From IMG/VR virus record IMGVR_UViG_3300045945_000347, positions 1 to 29,191 of that record: 29,191 nt of DNA; one strand, written 5' to 3'. Positions 21,114-27,480 of this stretch are shown in pieces. A program made the translations under genes and the position numbers. Position 1 is the first letter of the stretch. Every line of letters starts with the position of its first letter. The notes beneath the pieces are model-generated. The model was not told the origin of the DNA and did not search any database. It worked only from the letters and a program-made list of their open reading frames with translations. Origin of the DNA: a virus.

Positions 21114-22136
21114 ATGACCGTCTCCCTGGACATCGGGGCGCGGGTCGCGGCCCTCGGTCTCGATCCGAGGATCGTGGGGTTGGGTCTCGATCCCAGGCTG
21201 GTGGGGTTCGGTCTGGGCGGCAGCTCGGAGGACACGATGACGGCGCTGCAGGAGTTCATCCAGAACCCGTACCGCATCTACACCTTCGACAAGGCGGCCG
21301 GTTTTGAAGTCGCGGGCCAGCCGCCGCAGTCGGCGCCGTCGGGGCCGATATGGATTCTCCGGGCGTGGCGCTACGGGCTGGGCGGCGCGAGCCACTACGC
21401 GGCACTGCCGCCTTTCGTGCTCAACGACACCGGGCGCGGGGAGGAGGAGGTCGGCGGCGTTCCCACCGGCGTCGCGGTCGAGGTCGGCAAGTTGTTCTCG
21501 GAGGACTACAACATCCTCCGGCCGAACCCTCCAGAGGGCATGGCGTCCGCCACTGGCGCGCAGATGTGGCGGTTCAGGAAAGTCTTGGGCGCGTGGATGT
21601 CCATGACGAACCGCACCTTCGCCGGAGCGAAGCCTAGCCCGACGCAGTTCGTGGGTATCGGGCAAGGGTACCCGACCTGGCAGATCGACCTCGTAACACA
21701 GTCGTTCGCCATGCCACCGTGGCCCGACCCGCCCGAGGCCGACTTCGTACAGCTTCGCATCCGTGGCGACCTCATGCGCTGGGAATTGGTGGCGGGACGC
21801 ACGGGCGTGGCTACGACCATTGTCCCGCTGGTCGGAGTTGAAGCGCCCGTCCAGGCCATCCTGCAGTTCGCTCACTTCGTGTGGGACCCGGCCGGGGGGC
21901 CCAACGGAGGCCCGCTGCTGGAGGGCTGGGTCAATGGCGTGAAGGGAGCGGAGATCACCGACCCCGCGCTGCTCCCCGGTGGCGGTGAAGACGCGTGGGG
22001 CCAGTGTGTGTTCTACAACAACCACTTCTCCTTCAGCGGTGACCCGACTGCGGAGTTCCCGGGCTCGTTCGGCTACGTGACCGGAAGGCACGGGCCGATC
22101 TTCTGTCAGGAGTTCGACGTGCTGGGGGCGTCGTGA
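21114..22136 (+). CDS. Probable virion protein with LGLDPR repeats at the N-terminus
   Basis: 340 residues; not recognised. Residues 14-36 hold imperfect repeats (ALGLDPRIVG, LGLDPRLVG, FGLGG). The body is beta-rich with lectin-like patterns (VQLRIRGDLMRWELVAGR, GGPLLEGWVNGVKGAEI, CVFYNNHFSFSGD), ending in an aromatic-rich strand (GSFGYVTGRHGPIFCQEFDVL). It could be a receptor-binding or decoration protein, but this is a guess. ATG 21114 has no Shine-Dalgarno sequence, whereas ATG 21237 follows GGAGG at 5 nt; third-position GC is high before 21237, so the longer form is kept. Third-position GC declines after about 21500, hinting at a different origin of the C-terminal part. Confidence 0.6.
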   Translation: MTVSLDIGARVAALGLDPRIVGLGLDPRLVGFGLGGSSEDTMTALQEFIQNPYRIYTFDKAAGFEVAGQPPQSAPSGPIWILRAWRYGLGGASHYAALPPFVLNDTGRGEEEVGGVPTGVAVEVGKLFSEDYNILRPNPPEGMASATGAQMWRFRKVLGAWMSMTNRTFAGAKPSPTQFVGIGQGYPTWQIDLVTQSFAMPPWPDPPEADFVQLRIRGDLMRWELVAGRTGVATTIVPLVGVEAPVQAILQFAHFVWDPAGGPNGGPLLEGWVNGVKGAEITDPALLPGGGEDAWGQCVFYNNHFSFSGDPTAEFPGSFGYVTGRHGPIFCQEFDVLGAS

Positions 22137-22471
22137 GCACGGTCGTGACGTTCGTGCGCGGCGATACCCGCACCCCGCTGCGCTGGCCGGTGCGGGAGAA
22201 GGGCGCCGTCGTCAACATCACCGGGTGGTCGGCGTTCGCGCGCGCGGTCTCGATGGACCTGCCGGGCGTCGTGATCAACGACGTCGCCGCGATCGTGGCG
22301 GACGGGCCCAACGGGATCTTCGAGTGGCCGTCGTTCGGGGACTCGATCTCGTCCGGGCAGATGGGGACGCACAAGCGCGCGCGCTTCACCGCCCAACTGC
22401 GCGCCGTGGACCTGGCGGGGAAGATCGCCTACACGGAGGAGTTCGAGCTGGTGTTCGTGGCGCCCGTGTAG
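22133..22471 (+). CDS. BppU-N-like small beta protein
   Basis: 112 residues, GTG 22133 overlapping the previous TGA as GTGA. The pattern TVVTFVRGDTRTPLRWPVRE, VNITGWSAFARAV, VADGPNGIFEWPSF, RARFTAQLRAVDLAGKIAYT resembles the Ig-like N-terminal domain of phage upper baseplate proteins (GDT..PL.W.V plus a xITGW strand). It may be a baseplate or connector accessory protein. Last gene of the plus-strand block; a hairpin follows 26 nt later. Confidence 0.55.
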   Translation: MSTVVTFVRGDTRTPLRWPVREKGAVVNITGWSAFARAVSMDLPGVVINDVAAIVADGPNGIFEWPSFGDSISSGQMGTHKRARFTAQLRAVDLAGKIAYTEEFELVFVAPV

Positions 22472-22487
22472 CGGCGTCGACCGCCGA

Positions 22488-22535
22488 GAAGCACGACGCC
22501 CCGCACGTGTGAGCGTGCGGGGCGTTCGTGTGGGG
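22488..22535 (+). repeat. 48-bp repeat, copy 1 (GAAGCACGA ... CGTGTGGGG)
   Basis: Same length, orientation and flanks as the copy at 23863-23910. By my count 41 of 48 positions match; the differences are concentrated in the hairpin loop. The copies bracket a cassette with one large and two small genes. Confidence 0.85.
22498..22523. terminator. Bidirectional terminator hairpin between converging transcripts
   Basis: GCCCCGCACG and CGTGCGGGGC form a perfect 10-bp stem around TGTGAG. Outer CACGA/TCGTG arms extend the pairing. It is between the plus-strand portal block (ends 22471) and the minus-strand accessory gene (ends 22542). It forms the core of a 48-bp repeat also present at 23863-23910. 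Confidence 0.75.
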
Positions 22536-22541
22536 AACGAT

Positions 22542-23381
22542 CTACCGTAGAGGTCGCGGATGAGCCTTAATCATCTGCCACAGCCCCATGAACTCCTCGT
22601 TCACGGGCTGGCCCACGGGCACACCGTCTCCGAGCCTCAGGGGCACTATGAGGGATGGCCAATGAATGGTCGCTGCCATGTAGATCTCGTCGAAGGCGTT
22701 CAGGCTAACCCTCTCCGTTGCTCGTTCGAACAGCGCATAGAGCGGCGCGAACCAAGGATACTCTTCGGTGTCGAGGACTAGGATGGTTTGGTACCCCTGT
22801 GAACGGTAGGTCCCCATGATCGCTTGCTTCGCGGTGAGCGCCCGGCGGATGTCATCGACCATGAAGTCCTCTGGCCCTGGGTGAACGCTGACGATTGCCG
22901 CGTCTAGATCGTCATTGCGTTGCTCAGCGAAGACCTGCGAACGCAGTGGTGGCACCTCTACTTTGACTCGCTCCTTCAAGCCCGCCTGCCTCAACTCCGC
23001 TACGCACCGGTTGGCGACATCTGCTGCGATCGCGCCCCAGTTCAAGCCCCGTCTGAAGTTCTCTGCCGGTATCCACACCAGAACCCATGACCGTGGAAAG
23101 GCGGCCATCACAACCCTTGCGATCGCCGGCCTGATCTCATCTACGCGCTTCATGAGGCCCGGCATCTTGGGAGCTGAGAAGATCCTCGTGTGTTCGACTG
23201 CGGCTCTGCGCCCGCCACGTCGGAGGATCGCGTCACAGGCGCGGCGGTGTCCCGGCTTGCGATCCGGGTGGCAGCGAATGCGCACATCCACCTTTTCACG
23301 AATCGAAAGGTAAAGGCACAATTCCCCGATGACCCGGTCCTCTCGCGCGTGGACCTGGCGCTTGGCTCGTTCGGCGGGCAT
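22542..23381 (-). CDS. Unrecognised 279-residue protein, possible nuclease-like
   Basis: No family recognised with confidence. The N-terminal third has CHPDRKPGHRRACDAILRRGGRRAAVEHTRIFSAPKMP, in which an Asp before a hydrophobic strand and Glu in AVEHT resemble the spaced acidic residues of restriction-like folds, although the final Lys is not obvious. The rest alternates helices and strands (RSWVLVWIPAENFRRGLNWGAI, DLDAAIVSVHPGPEDFMVDD, QTILVLDTEEYPWFAPLYALFE, VSLNAFDEIYMAATIHWPSLIV). Third-position GC is lower than in virion genes, suggesting acquisition. ATG 23381 follows the small membrane gene by 3 nt. It may be a defence or host-interaction gene; inference only. Confidence 0.6.
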   Translation of the reverse strand: MPAERAKRQVHAREDRVIGELCLYLSIREKVDVRIRCHPDRKPGHRRACDAILRRGGRRAAVEHTRIFSAPKMPGLMKRVDEIRPAIARVVMAAFPRSWVLVWIPAENFRRGLNWGAIAADVANRCVAELRQAGLKERVKVEVPPLRSQVFAEQRNDDLDAAIVSVHPGPEDFMVDDIRRALTAKQAIMGTYRSQGYQTILVLDTEEYPWFAPLYALFERATERVSLNAFDEIYMAATIHWPSLIVPLRLGDGVPVGQPVNEEFMGLWQMIKAHPRPLR

Positions 23382-23384
23382 GGC

Positions 23385-23579
23385 CTATAGCGGACGCAGC
23401 GGACGTTCCGGCTCGCTCACCGGGATCGCCGCGAGGGCGATGAGGGTCAGGAGCGGGCTGAGGAAGAGCGCGGCCATGACCCAGGGGAAGATGCGTTCAT
23501 TCTTTCGGCTGGCGACCATCGGCACGAGCGTCGCGCTGGCAACAGTCCAGACGATGACGAGGACCACTGCTTCGACCAT
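23385..23579 (-). CDS. Small two-TM protein, paralogue 2 of a tandem pair
   Basis: 64 residues, ATG 23579 after GGAGGTCGCCCC. Two membrane helices (about 4-23 and 32-52) flank VASRKNE. It shares VPMVASRKNER, AALFLSPLLTLIALAAIP with its upstream neighbour's VPVVASRKGES, AIIFSPPMALLALAAIP, and even the same GGAGGTCGC leader, so the pair arose by tandem duplication. The 64-bp spacer between them contains GTGTAC/GTACAC inverted repeats. Confidence 0.7.
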   Translation of the reverse strand: MVEAVVLVIVWTVASATLVPMVASRKNERIFPWVMAALFLSPLLTLIALAAIPVSEPERPLRPL

Positions 23580-23601
23580 GGGGCGACCTCCAGCGGTTGG
23601 G

Positions 23602-23620
23602 GTGTACACGGATCGTACAC
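23602..23620. promoter_or_regulatory. Inverted repeat GTGTAC-N7-GTACAC between paralogues
   Basis: GTGTAC (23602-23607) and GTACAC (23615-23620) are separated by 7 bp; the bases can also be read as two GTACACG direct repeats 4 bp apart. Could be an operator or a weak RNA hairpin before the second membrane gene. Confidence 0.35.
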
Positions 23621-23643
23621 GTTCGCTGGAAGCCCGTGCGGCG

Positions 23644-23847
23644 TCAGCCCTGCCCTTTCGGGGCCCCGAGGTGTGGAATCGCTGCGAGCGCGAGCAGGGC
23701 CATCGGCGGCGAAAAGATGATCGCCACGAACGCCCAAAGCCCGCCGCTCTCACCCTTGCGGGAGGCGACGACCGGGACCAGCAGAATGCTCGGCACGAGC
23801 CACAGGTAGACGACGACCGCTGCGAGCACGATCTCGATCGGAATCAT
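23644..23847 (-). CDS. Small two-TM protein, paralogue 1 of a tandem pair
   Basis: 67 residues, ATG 23847 after GGAGGTCGC. Hydrophobic helix (VLAAVVVYLWLVPSILLVPVV, about 7-27), the turn ASRKGESGG, and a second helix (LWAFVAIIFSPPMALLALAAI, about 37-57). Paralogue of the following gene. Two-helix proteins with a short positively charged turn occur as effectors or immunity proteins in many small systems; no specific match here. Confidence 0.7.
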   Translation of the reverse strand: MIPIEIVLAAVVVYLWLVPSILLVPVVASRKGESGGLWAFVAIIFSPPMALLALAAIPHLGAPKGQG

Positions 23848-23862
23848 GCGACCTCCGGGATG

Positions 23863-23910
23863 GAAGCACGAAGCCCCGCACGCACAACCGTGCGGGGCGT
23901 CCGTGTGGGG
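23863..23910 (+). repeat. 48-bp repeat, copy 2, with terminator hairpin
   Basis: Contains a 10-bp stem GCCCCGCACG (23873-23882) / CGTGCGGGGC (23889-23898) with loop CACAAC. It lies directly after the HicA-like stop and before the first membrane gene. Same orientation as copy 1. Confidence 0.85.
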
Positions 23911-23914
23911 GACC

Positions 23915-24178
23915 TCAGCGCCGAGACCGTGTCGCCGACGTCGCCGAGCACTCTCCGACGAACTGCTCGATCTGCTCCTTGGTCATCCCTGCCTGGTACA
24001 GCGTGGCACGGACGAAGTCCGGATCGAGCGAATCCTTCGCTGGAATCGCCAGCCGGTGCATCGTGACGGGGTGCCGGTACAACTCCACGCGGTCGGTCTT
24101 CCGCTGGAAGCGGTAGCCGAGCATGCGAATCTTGTTGACGAGGTGTTCTTTAGGAATAAGCGAGTTCGCGGCCGGCAC
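23915..24178 (-). CDS. HicA-like protein lacking the usual catalytic His
   Basis: 87 residues, GTG 24178 with GAGG 6 nt upstream; overlaps the HicB-like gene by 29 nt. It follows the HicA layout: KEHLVNKIRMLGYRFQRKT, then ELYRHPVTMHRLAIPA, then DFVRATLYQAGMTKEQIEQFV, equivalent to xLxxxGfxxxRxxGSHxIYRHP, xxxxxPxH and xxIlkqaGlsxexf. HicA toxins use the His of GSH to cleave mRNA; here the aligned residues are TDRVELYRHP, so the GSH motif is replaced. It may be inactive, use another His, or be an RNA-binding derivative. The order, HicB-like first, is opposite to classic hicAB but common in related loci. Confidence 0.68.
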   Translation of the reverse strand: MPAANSLIPKEHLVNKIRMLGYRFQRKTDRVELYRHPVTMHRLAIPAKDSLDPDFVRATLYQAGMTKEQIEQFVGECSATSATRSRR

Positions 24179-24488
24179 GCCTATCCTCGACCTTCGTGAT
24201 GTCGAACGGAACGTCGAAGGTGGCGTTTGCGGGATCGACCTTGGACAGGTCGATCATCGGCCGCCAGCCCTGGCGCCTGAGAAAGTCCTCGAGTTCCCCC
24301 GTCTCGAAGAGGTCCGCCATCAGGAGCTGCAACGCTTCGTTGATGCGCTCGGTCAGTTCCTGGAAGGTGGCGCCCTCCATCGTGATCTTCAGGGGATCGC
24401 AGATACCGATCCAGTTGTCGCTTGCGGACTGAAACACTCGCCAAGCCAACTGCGCCTTGATTTCGAATTTGATGACCTGCTGGGGCAC
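24150..24488 (-). CDS. HicB-like antitoxin
   Basis: 112 residues from GTG 24488, chosen because GGAGGGAGGGGAG lies immediately before it; GTG 24506 would include this tract in the coding sequence. The fold pattern is HicB-like: QVIKFEIKAQLAWR strand, WIGICDPLKITMEGATFQELTERINEALQLLMADLF (degenerate RNase H-like beta-alpha), then GELEDFLRRQGW. The C-terminal part (DVPFDITKVEDRRAGRELA) could bind the toxin or DNA. It is the first gene of the accessory transcript. Confidence 0.72.
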   Translation of the reverse strand: MPQQVIKFEIKAQLAWRVFQSASDNWIGICDPLKITMEGATFQELTERINEALQLLMADLFETGELEDFLRRQGWRPMIDLSKVDPANATFDVPFDITKVEDRRAGRELAYS

Positions 24489-24521
24489 GGGCTCCCCTCC
24501 CTCCACGTGAATCGGTGAGCC

Positions 24522-24581
24522 GCCGACAGACCGCTGCCGACATGCCCAACGAATCTACCACTACTTGGACGGGTTGTCGGC
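24522..24581. promoter_or_regulatory. Three GCCGACA heptamers upstream of the HicB-like gene
   Basis: GCCGACA at 24522-24528 and 24536-24542 (14-bp period) and its inverse TGTCGGC at 24575-24581. TTGACT (24601-24606, minus) could be a -35, but no good -10 follows. The cluster may be an operator for autoregulation, as toxin-antitoxin operons usually have. Confidence 0.4.
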
Positions 24582-24634
24582 AAGAAGGTTGCTCTGGCTC
24601 AGTCAACCCGCATAAGGCATTGCTCCGGGCCGGG

Positions 24635-24649
24635 CTGGGGATACCCCAG
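24635..24649 (-). terminator. Short hairpin after terL
   Basis: CTGGGG - ATA - CCCCAG, a 6-bp stem with a 3-nt loop, starts 9 nt beyond the terL stop. Weak by itself; it could separate late transcription from the accessory block. Confidence 0.4.
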
Positions 24650-24657
24650 TGGGGCAT

Positions 24658-26586
24658 CTACCGCCGCCAGCCCCGGACCCAGCCCGGCGGGCGGGGCGCG
24701 CGCGGGGCGCGCACGGGCGCCACGGGGGCGGGCCCGGCGGCGGGGCCCGGCGCCTCGGCCGCCGCGAGGCGCTTCGAGTAGCGCGCGGCGCGCCGGGCCA
24801 GCCCGTTGATTACGCCGCGGCCGCGGATGTGGAGCGCGGCCAGGCAGTAGACCTCGAGGTCGAGGGCCTCGTTGCGCTCCCTGCGCTTGATCCACTTCCG
24901 GACGTTCCCCTTGCCCTTCACGTACTTCCAGACGCCCTTCTCGGCCGCGAGCTGGGCGGCGTACTCCTCGTCCACCCACGGCTCGTCCGGGAAGTGCATG
25001 GCGCCCGGGGCCGGGCCCTCCGCCGGGATCGCGATGTGGAGCCGCGCGTAGATCTGCTCCTTCGCGGTGTCCGTGCACAGGGTGTAGAGCGGGACCCGGT
25101 ATGGGTTGTTGCGACTGGGCCGCTCGACGATGGGCCGCCCGGTGAGCGTGCCGCCGCGCACCGGGTACACGTGGCGGCCGCGGCGCGCGGCGCAGAACCG
25201 GTAGACCTCCTCGGCGTGCGGGTTCGAGTCCACCGCGACGCACTCGATCCTCAGCTCGCGCCCGCTCGCGTGCTTCCACGTGCGCCGCAGGAGCTCGTCG
25301 GCCTGGAACCAGACCTCGTCGCGCTTGGGGTCGCCGGCGATCGCCTCCCAGTGGATGAGCCAGCTCTCGAAGCCCGCGCCGTAGCCCTTCACCAGGATCT
25401 CAAGGCGCTCGGCCTGGACGTCGATCGCGGCCACGAGGATCCCGACCCCGTCCGGCACCTGGGCGAGGTACTGCTCGAGGCGATCGAGCAAGGCCTCGGG
25501 TTCGGCGCCCTGACCGCGCTCCTCGTAGGACTCGGCGAGGTCGGTGTTGACGAAGACCTTGAGCTGGAGGGGGTTCGCCTTCGACTGGAGGAACTTCTCC
25601 GCCTGCTTGGCCCAGGAGGCCCACCCGAGGGGGCTGTAGAGACCGCTCAGGTGAAAGCTGGGCTGGCGTCCGGGCCCGGGGGCGAGCGCTTCCCACTTCC
25701 CACTCTCGAACAGTCCCGGCTTCGCCTCCTCGGGCACCCGGCCGCCGCACCCGCCGCAGACCATGGCGGCGGCCTCGGGGTGGCCGTCGGGCCACTCTAT
25801 CCTGTGGTGCCCGGAGTCCCGGCGCGCGACGTGGTCGCGGTAGCCGCTCCAGGTCAGGAAGTCGGGGTGCTGGCAGTGGGGGCACCGGATGAAGTACCGC
25901 CGCTGGTCGCCGTCGTTGTAGAGCGACTCGATCCGCGAGAGGCCGCGGTAGGTGGGCGATGAGATCCAGAGGAACTTGCGGTTCGGGTAGGTGACGGCGC
26001 GCTTCTGGATCAGCTCGACCGGGTCGCCCTCGTTGCCGACCTCGCCGGGCCAGCCGTCGAGATCGTCGCCGACGATGAAGCGCGCGGAGATGTTGCGGAA
26101 CGCAGCCGCGGAGTTGGCGCCGCGCATGAGCAGCTCGCCGCCCAGGTAGGCCTTGCGGAACGTCGTGTTGCGCTTGTCCCGCGAGCGGTTCGGCGAGACG
26201 CGATCGCGCAGCGACACGGTGTTCTCGAACATCGGGTCCACGCGGGTCTGGCTGACCTGCTGGGCCACCTCGCGCGTGGGCAGGAAGAAGAGGATCGGCG
26301 CCGGCGTGTGCTCGATGATGTAGCCGACCCAGTTCACGGCGAGCTGGGTGACGCCGATCTGGGCGCCCTTCATGACGGTGACGCTCTCGCAGGTCTCGTG
26401 GGCCGAGAGCAGCTGCATGGGCTCGCGCAGCATGGGCACGCGTGCGGTCTGGTAGCGCCCGTGCTCGTTCGCCTCGCCCGGCGAGAGGATGCGGTTCGCG
26501 TCGGCCCAGGCGTCGACGGTGATCTCGGGCTCGGGGCGCAGCCCGGCGCCGAAGGCCTCGGCGTAGAGGCGCTCGACGTCGATCAC
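24658..26586 (-). CDS. Terminase large subunit, lambda GpA family
   Basis: 642 residues, GTG 26586. ATPase half: a Walker A-like MKGAQIGVTQ (72-81), ILFFLPTREVAQQVSQTRVDPMF, and Walker B region ARFIVGDDLDGWP (168-180) with SSPTYRGLSRIE after it. Two Cys clusters (CPHCQHPDFLTW and CGGCGG) are typical for GpA proteins. Nuclease half begins at ILVAAIDVQAERLEILVKGYG, whose Asp is the expected metal ligand. The C-terminus is Ala/Pro-rich and tapers off. It packages DNA and cuts at cos-type sites in lambda relatives. Family length matches (lambda A 641). Confidence 0.95.
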   Translation of the reverse strand: MIDVERLYAEAFGAGLRPEPEITVDAWADANRILSPGEANEHGRYQTARVPMLREPMQLLSAHETCESVTVMKGAQIGVTQLAVNWVGYIIEHTPAPILFFLPTREVAQQVSQTRVDPMFENTVSLRDRVSPNRSRDKRNTTFRKAYLGGELLMRGANSAAAFRNISARFIVGDDLDGWPGEVGNEGDPVELIQKRAVTYPNRKFLWISSPTYRGLSRIESLYNDGDQRRYFIRCPHCQHPDFLTWSGYRDHVARRDSGHHRIEWPDGHPEAAAMVCGGCGGRVPEEAKPGLFESGKWEALAPGPGRQPSFHLSGLYSPLGWASWAKQAEKFLQSKANPLQLKVFVNTDLAESYEERGQGAEPEALLDRLEQYLAQVPDGVGILVAAIDVQAERLEILVKGYGAGFESWLIHWEAIAGDPKRDEVWFQADELLRRTWKHASGRELRIECVAVDSNPHAEEVYRFCAARRGRHVYPVRGGTLTGRPIVERPSRNNPYRVPLYTLCTDTAKEQIYARLHIAIPAEGPAPGAMHFPDEPWVDEEYAAQLAAEKGVWKYVKGKGNVRKWIKRRERNEALDLEVYCLAALHIRGRGVINGLARRAARYSKRLAAAEAPGPAAGPAPVAPVRAPRAPRPPGWVRGWRR

Positions 26587-26589
26587 GTG

Positions 26590-26934
26590 CTAGAGGCCCT
26601 GTGTTTCCGGATCCGGAATTACGCGGGTCCCAAGCAGCTCGAGCTGGGCGGGCGACTTCACCGGCGGCGCCTTGGAGCGAGCGCGCAGCCGGCGGATCAC
26701 GGTGACCATGCCGCGCCAGTCCACGGCGATCGCTCCCCGCTCGAGCGCCCGTTCCCGGTACGCCGGCGAGAGGTCGAAGTGCGGGGCGCTGCGGGTCTGG
26801 AACCAGTGGCGCGGGAGCCCGAGCGCCGCGGCGAACGCGAGCAGCTCCTCCTCGCTCGCGTCGGAGACCAAGTGGCACGCGACGCCGCCCGGCCAGGGCG
26901 CGTCGCAGGGGCGCAGCTCGTCCACGTAGATCAT
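26590..26934 (-). CDS. DUF4031 family protein
   Basis: 114 residues. IYVDELRPCDAPWPGGVACHLVSDASEEELLAFAAALGLPRHWFQTRSAPHFDLSPAYRERALERGAIAVD matches the conserved DUF4031 core (YVD..... W..CHL.aD..eELh.FA..lGL.r.WFQ...PHyDLt...R..A...GA). Function unknown; such proteins occur in phages and bacteria. The ATG overlaps the terS stop as ATGA and the stop lies 3 nt before terL, so it is made together with the packaging machinery. Confidence 0.8.
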   Translation of the reverse strand: MIYVDELRPCDAPWPGGVACHLVSDASEEELLAFAAALGLPRHWFQTRSAPHFDLSPAYRERALERGAIAVDWRGMVTVIRRLRARSKAPPVKSPAQLELLGTRVIPDPETQGL

Positions 26935-27476
26935 GACGCCTTGGCGGCCGCCGGCGTGGCGCGGGCAGGCGGGCCGGAGGCTTGCTCGAGCGCCTGGCGG
27001 AGCGCGAGCGCGAGGATCCGCGTGCACTCCGCGCGGGGCTTGCCGGCGAGGAGGGGGCCGAGGCGCGCTGGGAGCGCGAGGAGCTGCTCCTGCAGGCGGC
27101 GCGCCTGCTCGAAGGCGGCCTGCTTCACCTTGTCCGCGTCGACGAGGCGGCCCGCGCGCTCCTCGTACTCGAGCTGCGCGAGCCGGGCCCGGTAGAGCTG
27201 CCATGCCGTGCGCGCCTGGTTGTAGGTGAGCGTCGGGCTGTCCGCGGGAACGCCAGCAGGAGGATCCGGACCAGCTGGGGTAGCGGCATTCGGCGCAGCC
27301 GCAGGAGCGCTGTTCGCCTCCCACTCGCGGTCCGCCTGCTCGCGATTGATCCGGCCCTGGATGAGCTCGATCCGGCCCTCGGCAATCGCCTTGTAGACCG
27401 CCTGGCGCGAGATGCCGCGGTGCTGCGCGTAATCGACCGGCCAGTCCCAGTGCACTTCCTTGCGCGGGCGTGCCAC
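26931..27476 (-). CDS. Terminase small subunit (Nu1-like)
   Basis: 181 residues, GTG 27476. N-terminal winged-helix-like HTH (YAQHRGISRQAVYKAIAEGRIELIQGRINREQADREWE, about 15-54), as in Nu1/DUF1441 proteins, then an Ala/Pro linker and a helical oligomerisation part (TYNQARTAWQLYRARLAQLEYEERAGRLVDADKVKQAAFEQARRLQEQLLALPARL). DRDREW-type motifs and LVDADKVKQAAFEQARRLQEQLLALPARLAP-like stretches are typical of Nu1 relatives. It recognises the packaging site and recruits terL. Confidence 0.87.
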   Translation of the reverse strand: MARPRKEVHWDWPVDYAQHRGISRQAVYKAIAEGRIELIQGRINREQADREWEANSAPAAAPNAATPAGPDPPAGVPADSPTLTYNQARTAWQLYRARLAQLEYEERAGRLVDADKVKQAAFEQARRLQEQLLALPARLGPLLAGKPRAECTRILALALRQALEQASGPPARATPAAAKAS

Positions 27477-27480
27477 ACGG

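Noticed and set aside
19170-22091. 973-codon open frame on the minus strand opposite the portal
   Set aside because: Low-complexity Arg/His/Leu-rich translation; the plus strand encodes the portal.
24497-24512. parS-like site at ACGTGAA near the HicB-like gene
   Set aside because: Only a half match to the parS consensus, not palindromic, within a ribosome binding site leader.
24649-25962. 437-codon plus-strand frame opposite terL
   Set aside because: No motifs; an antisense shadow of the terminase.
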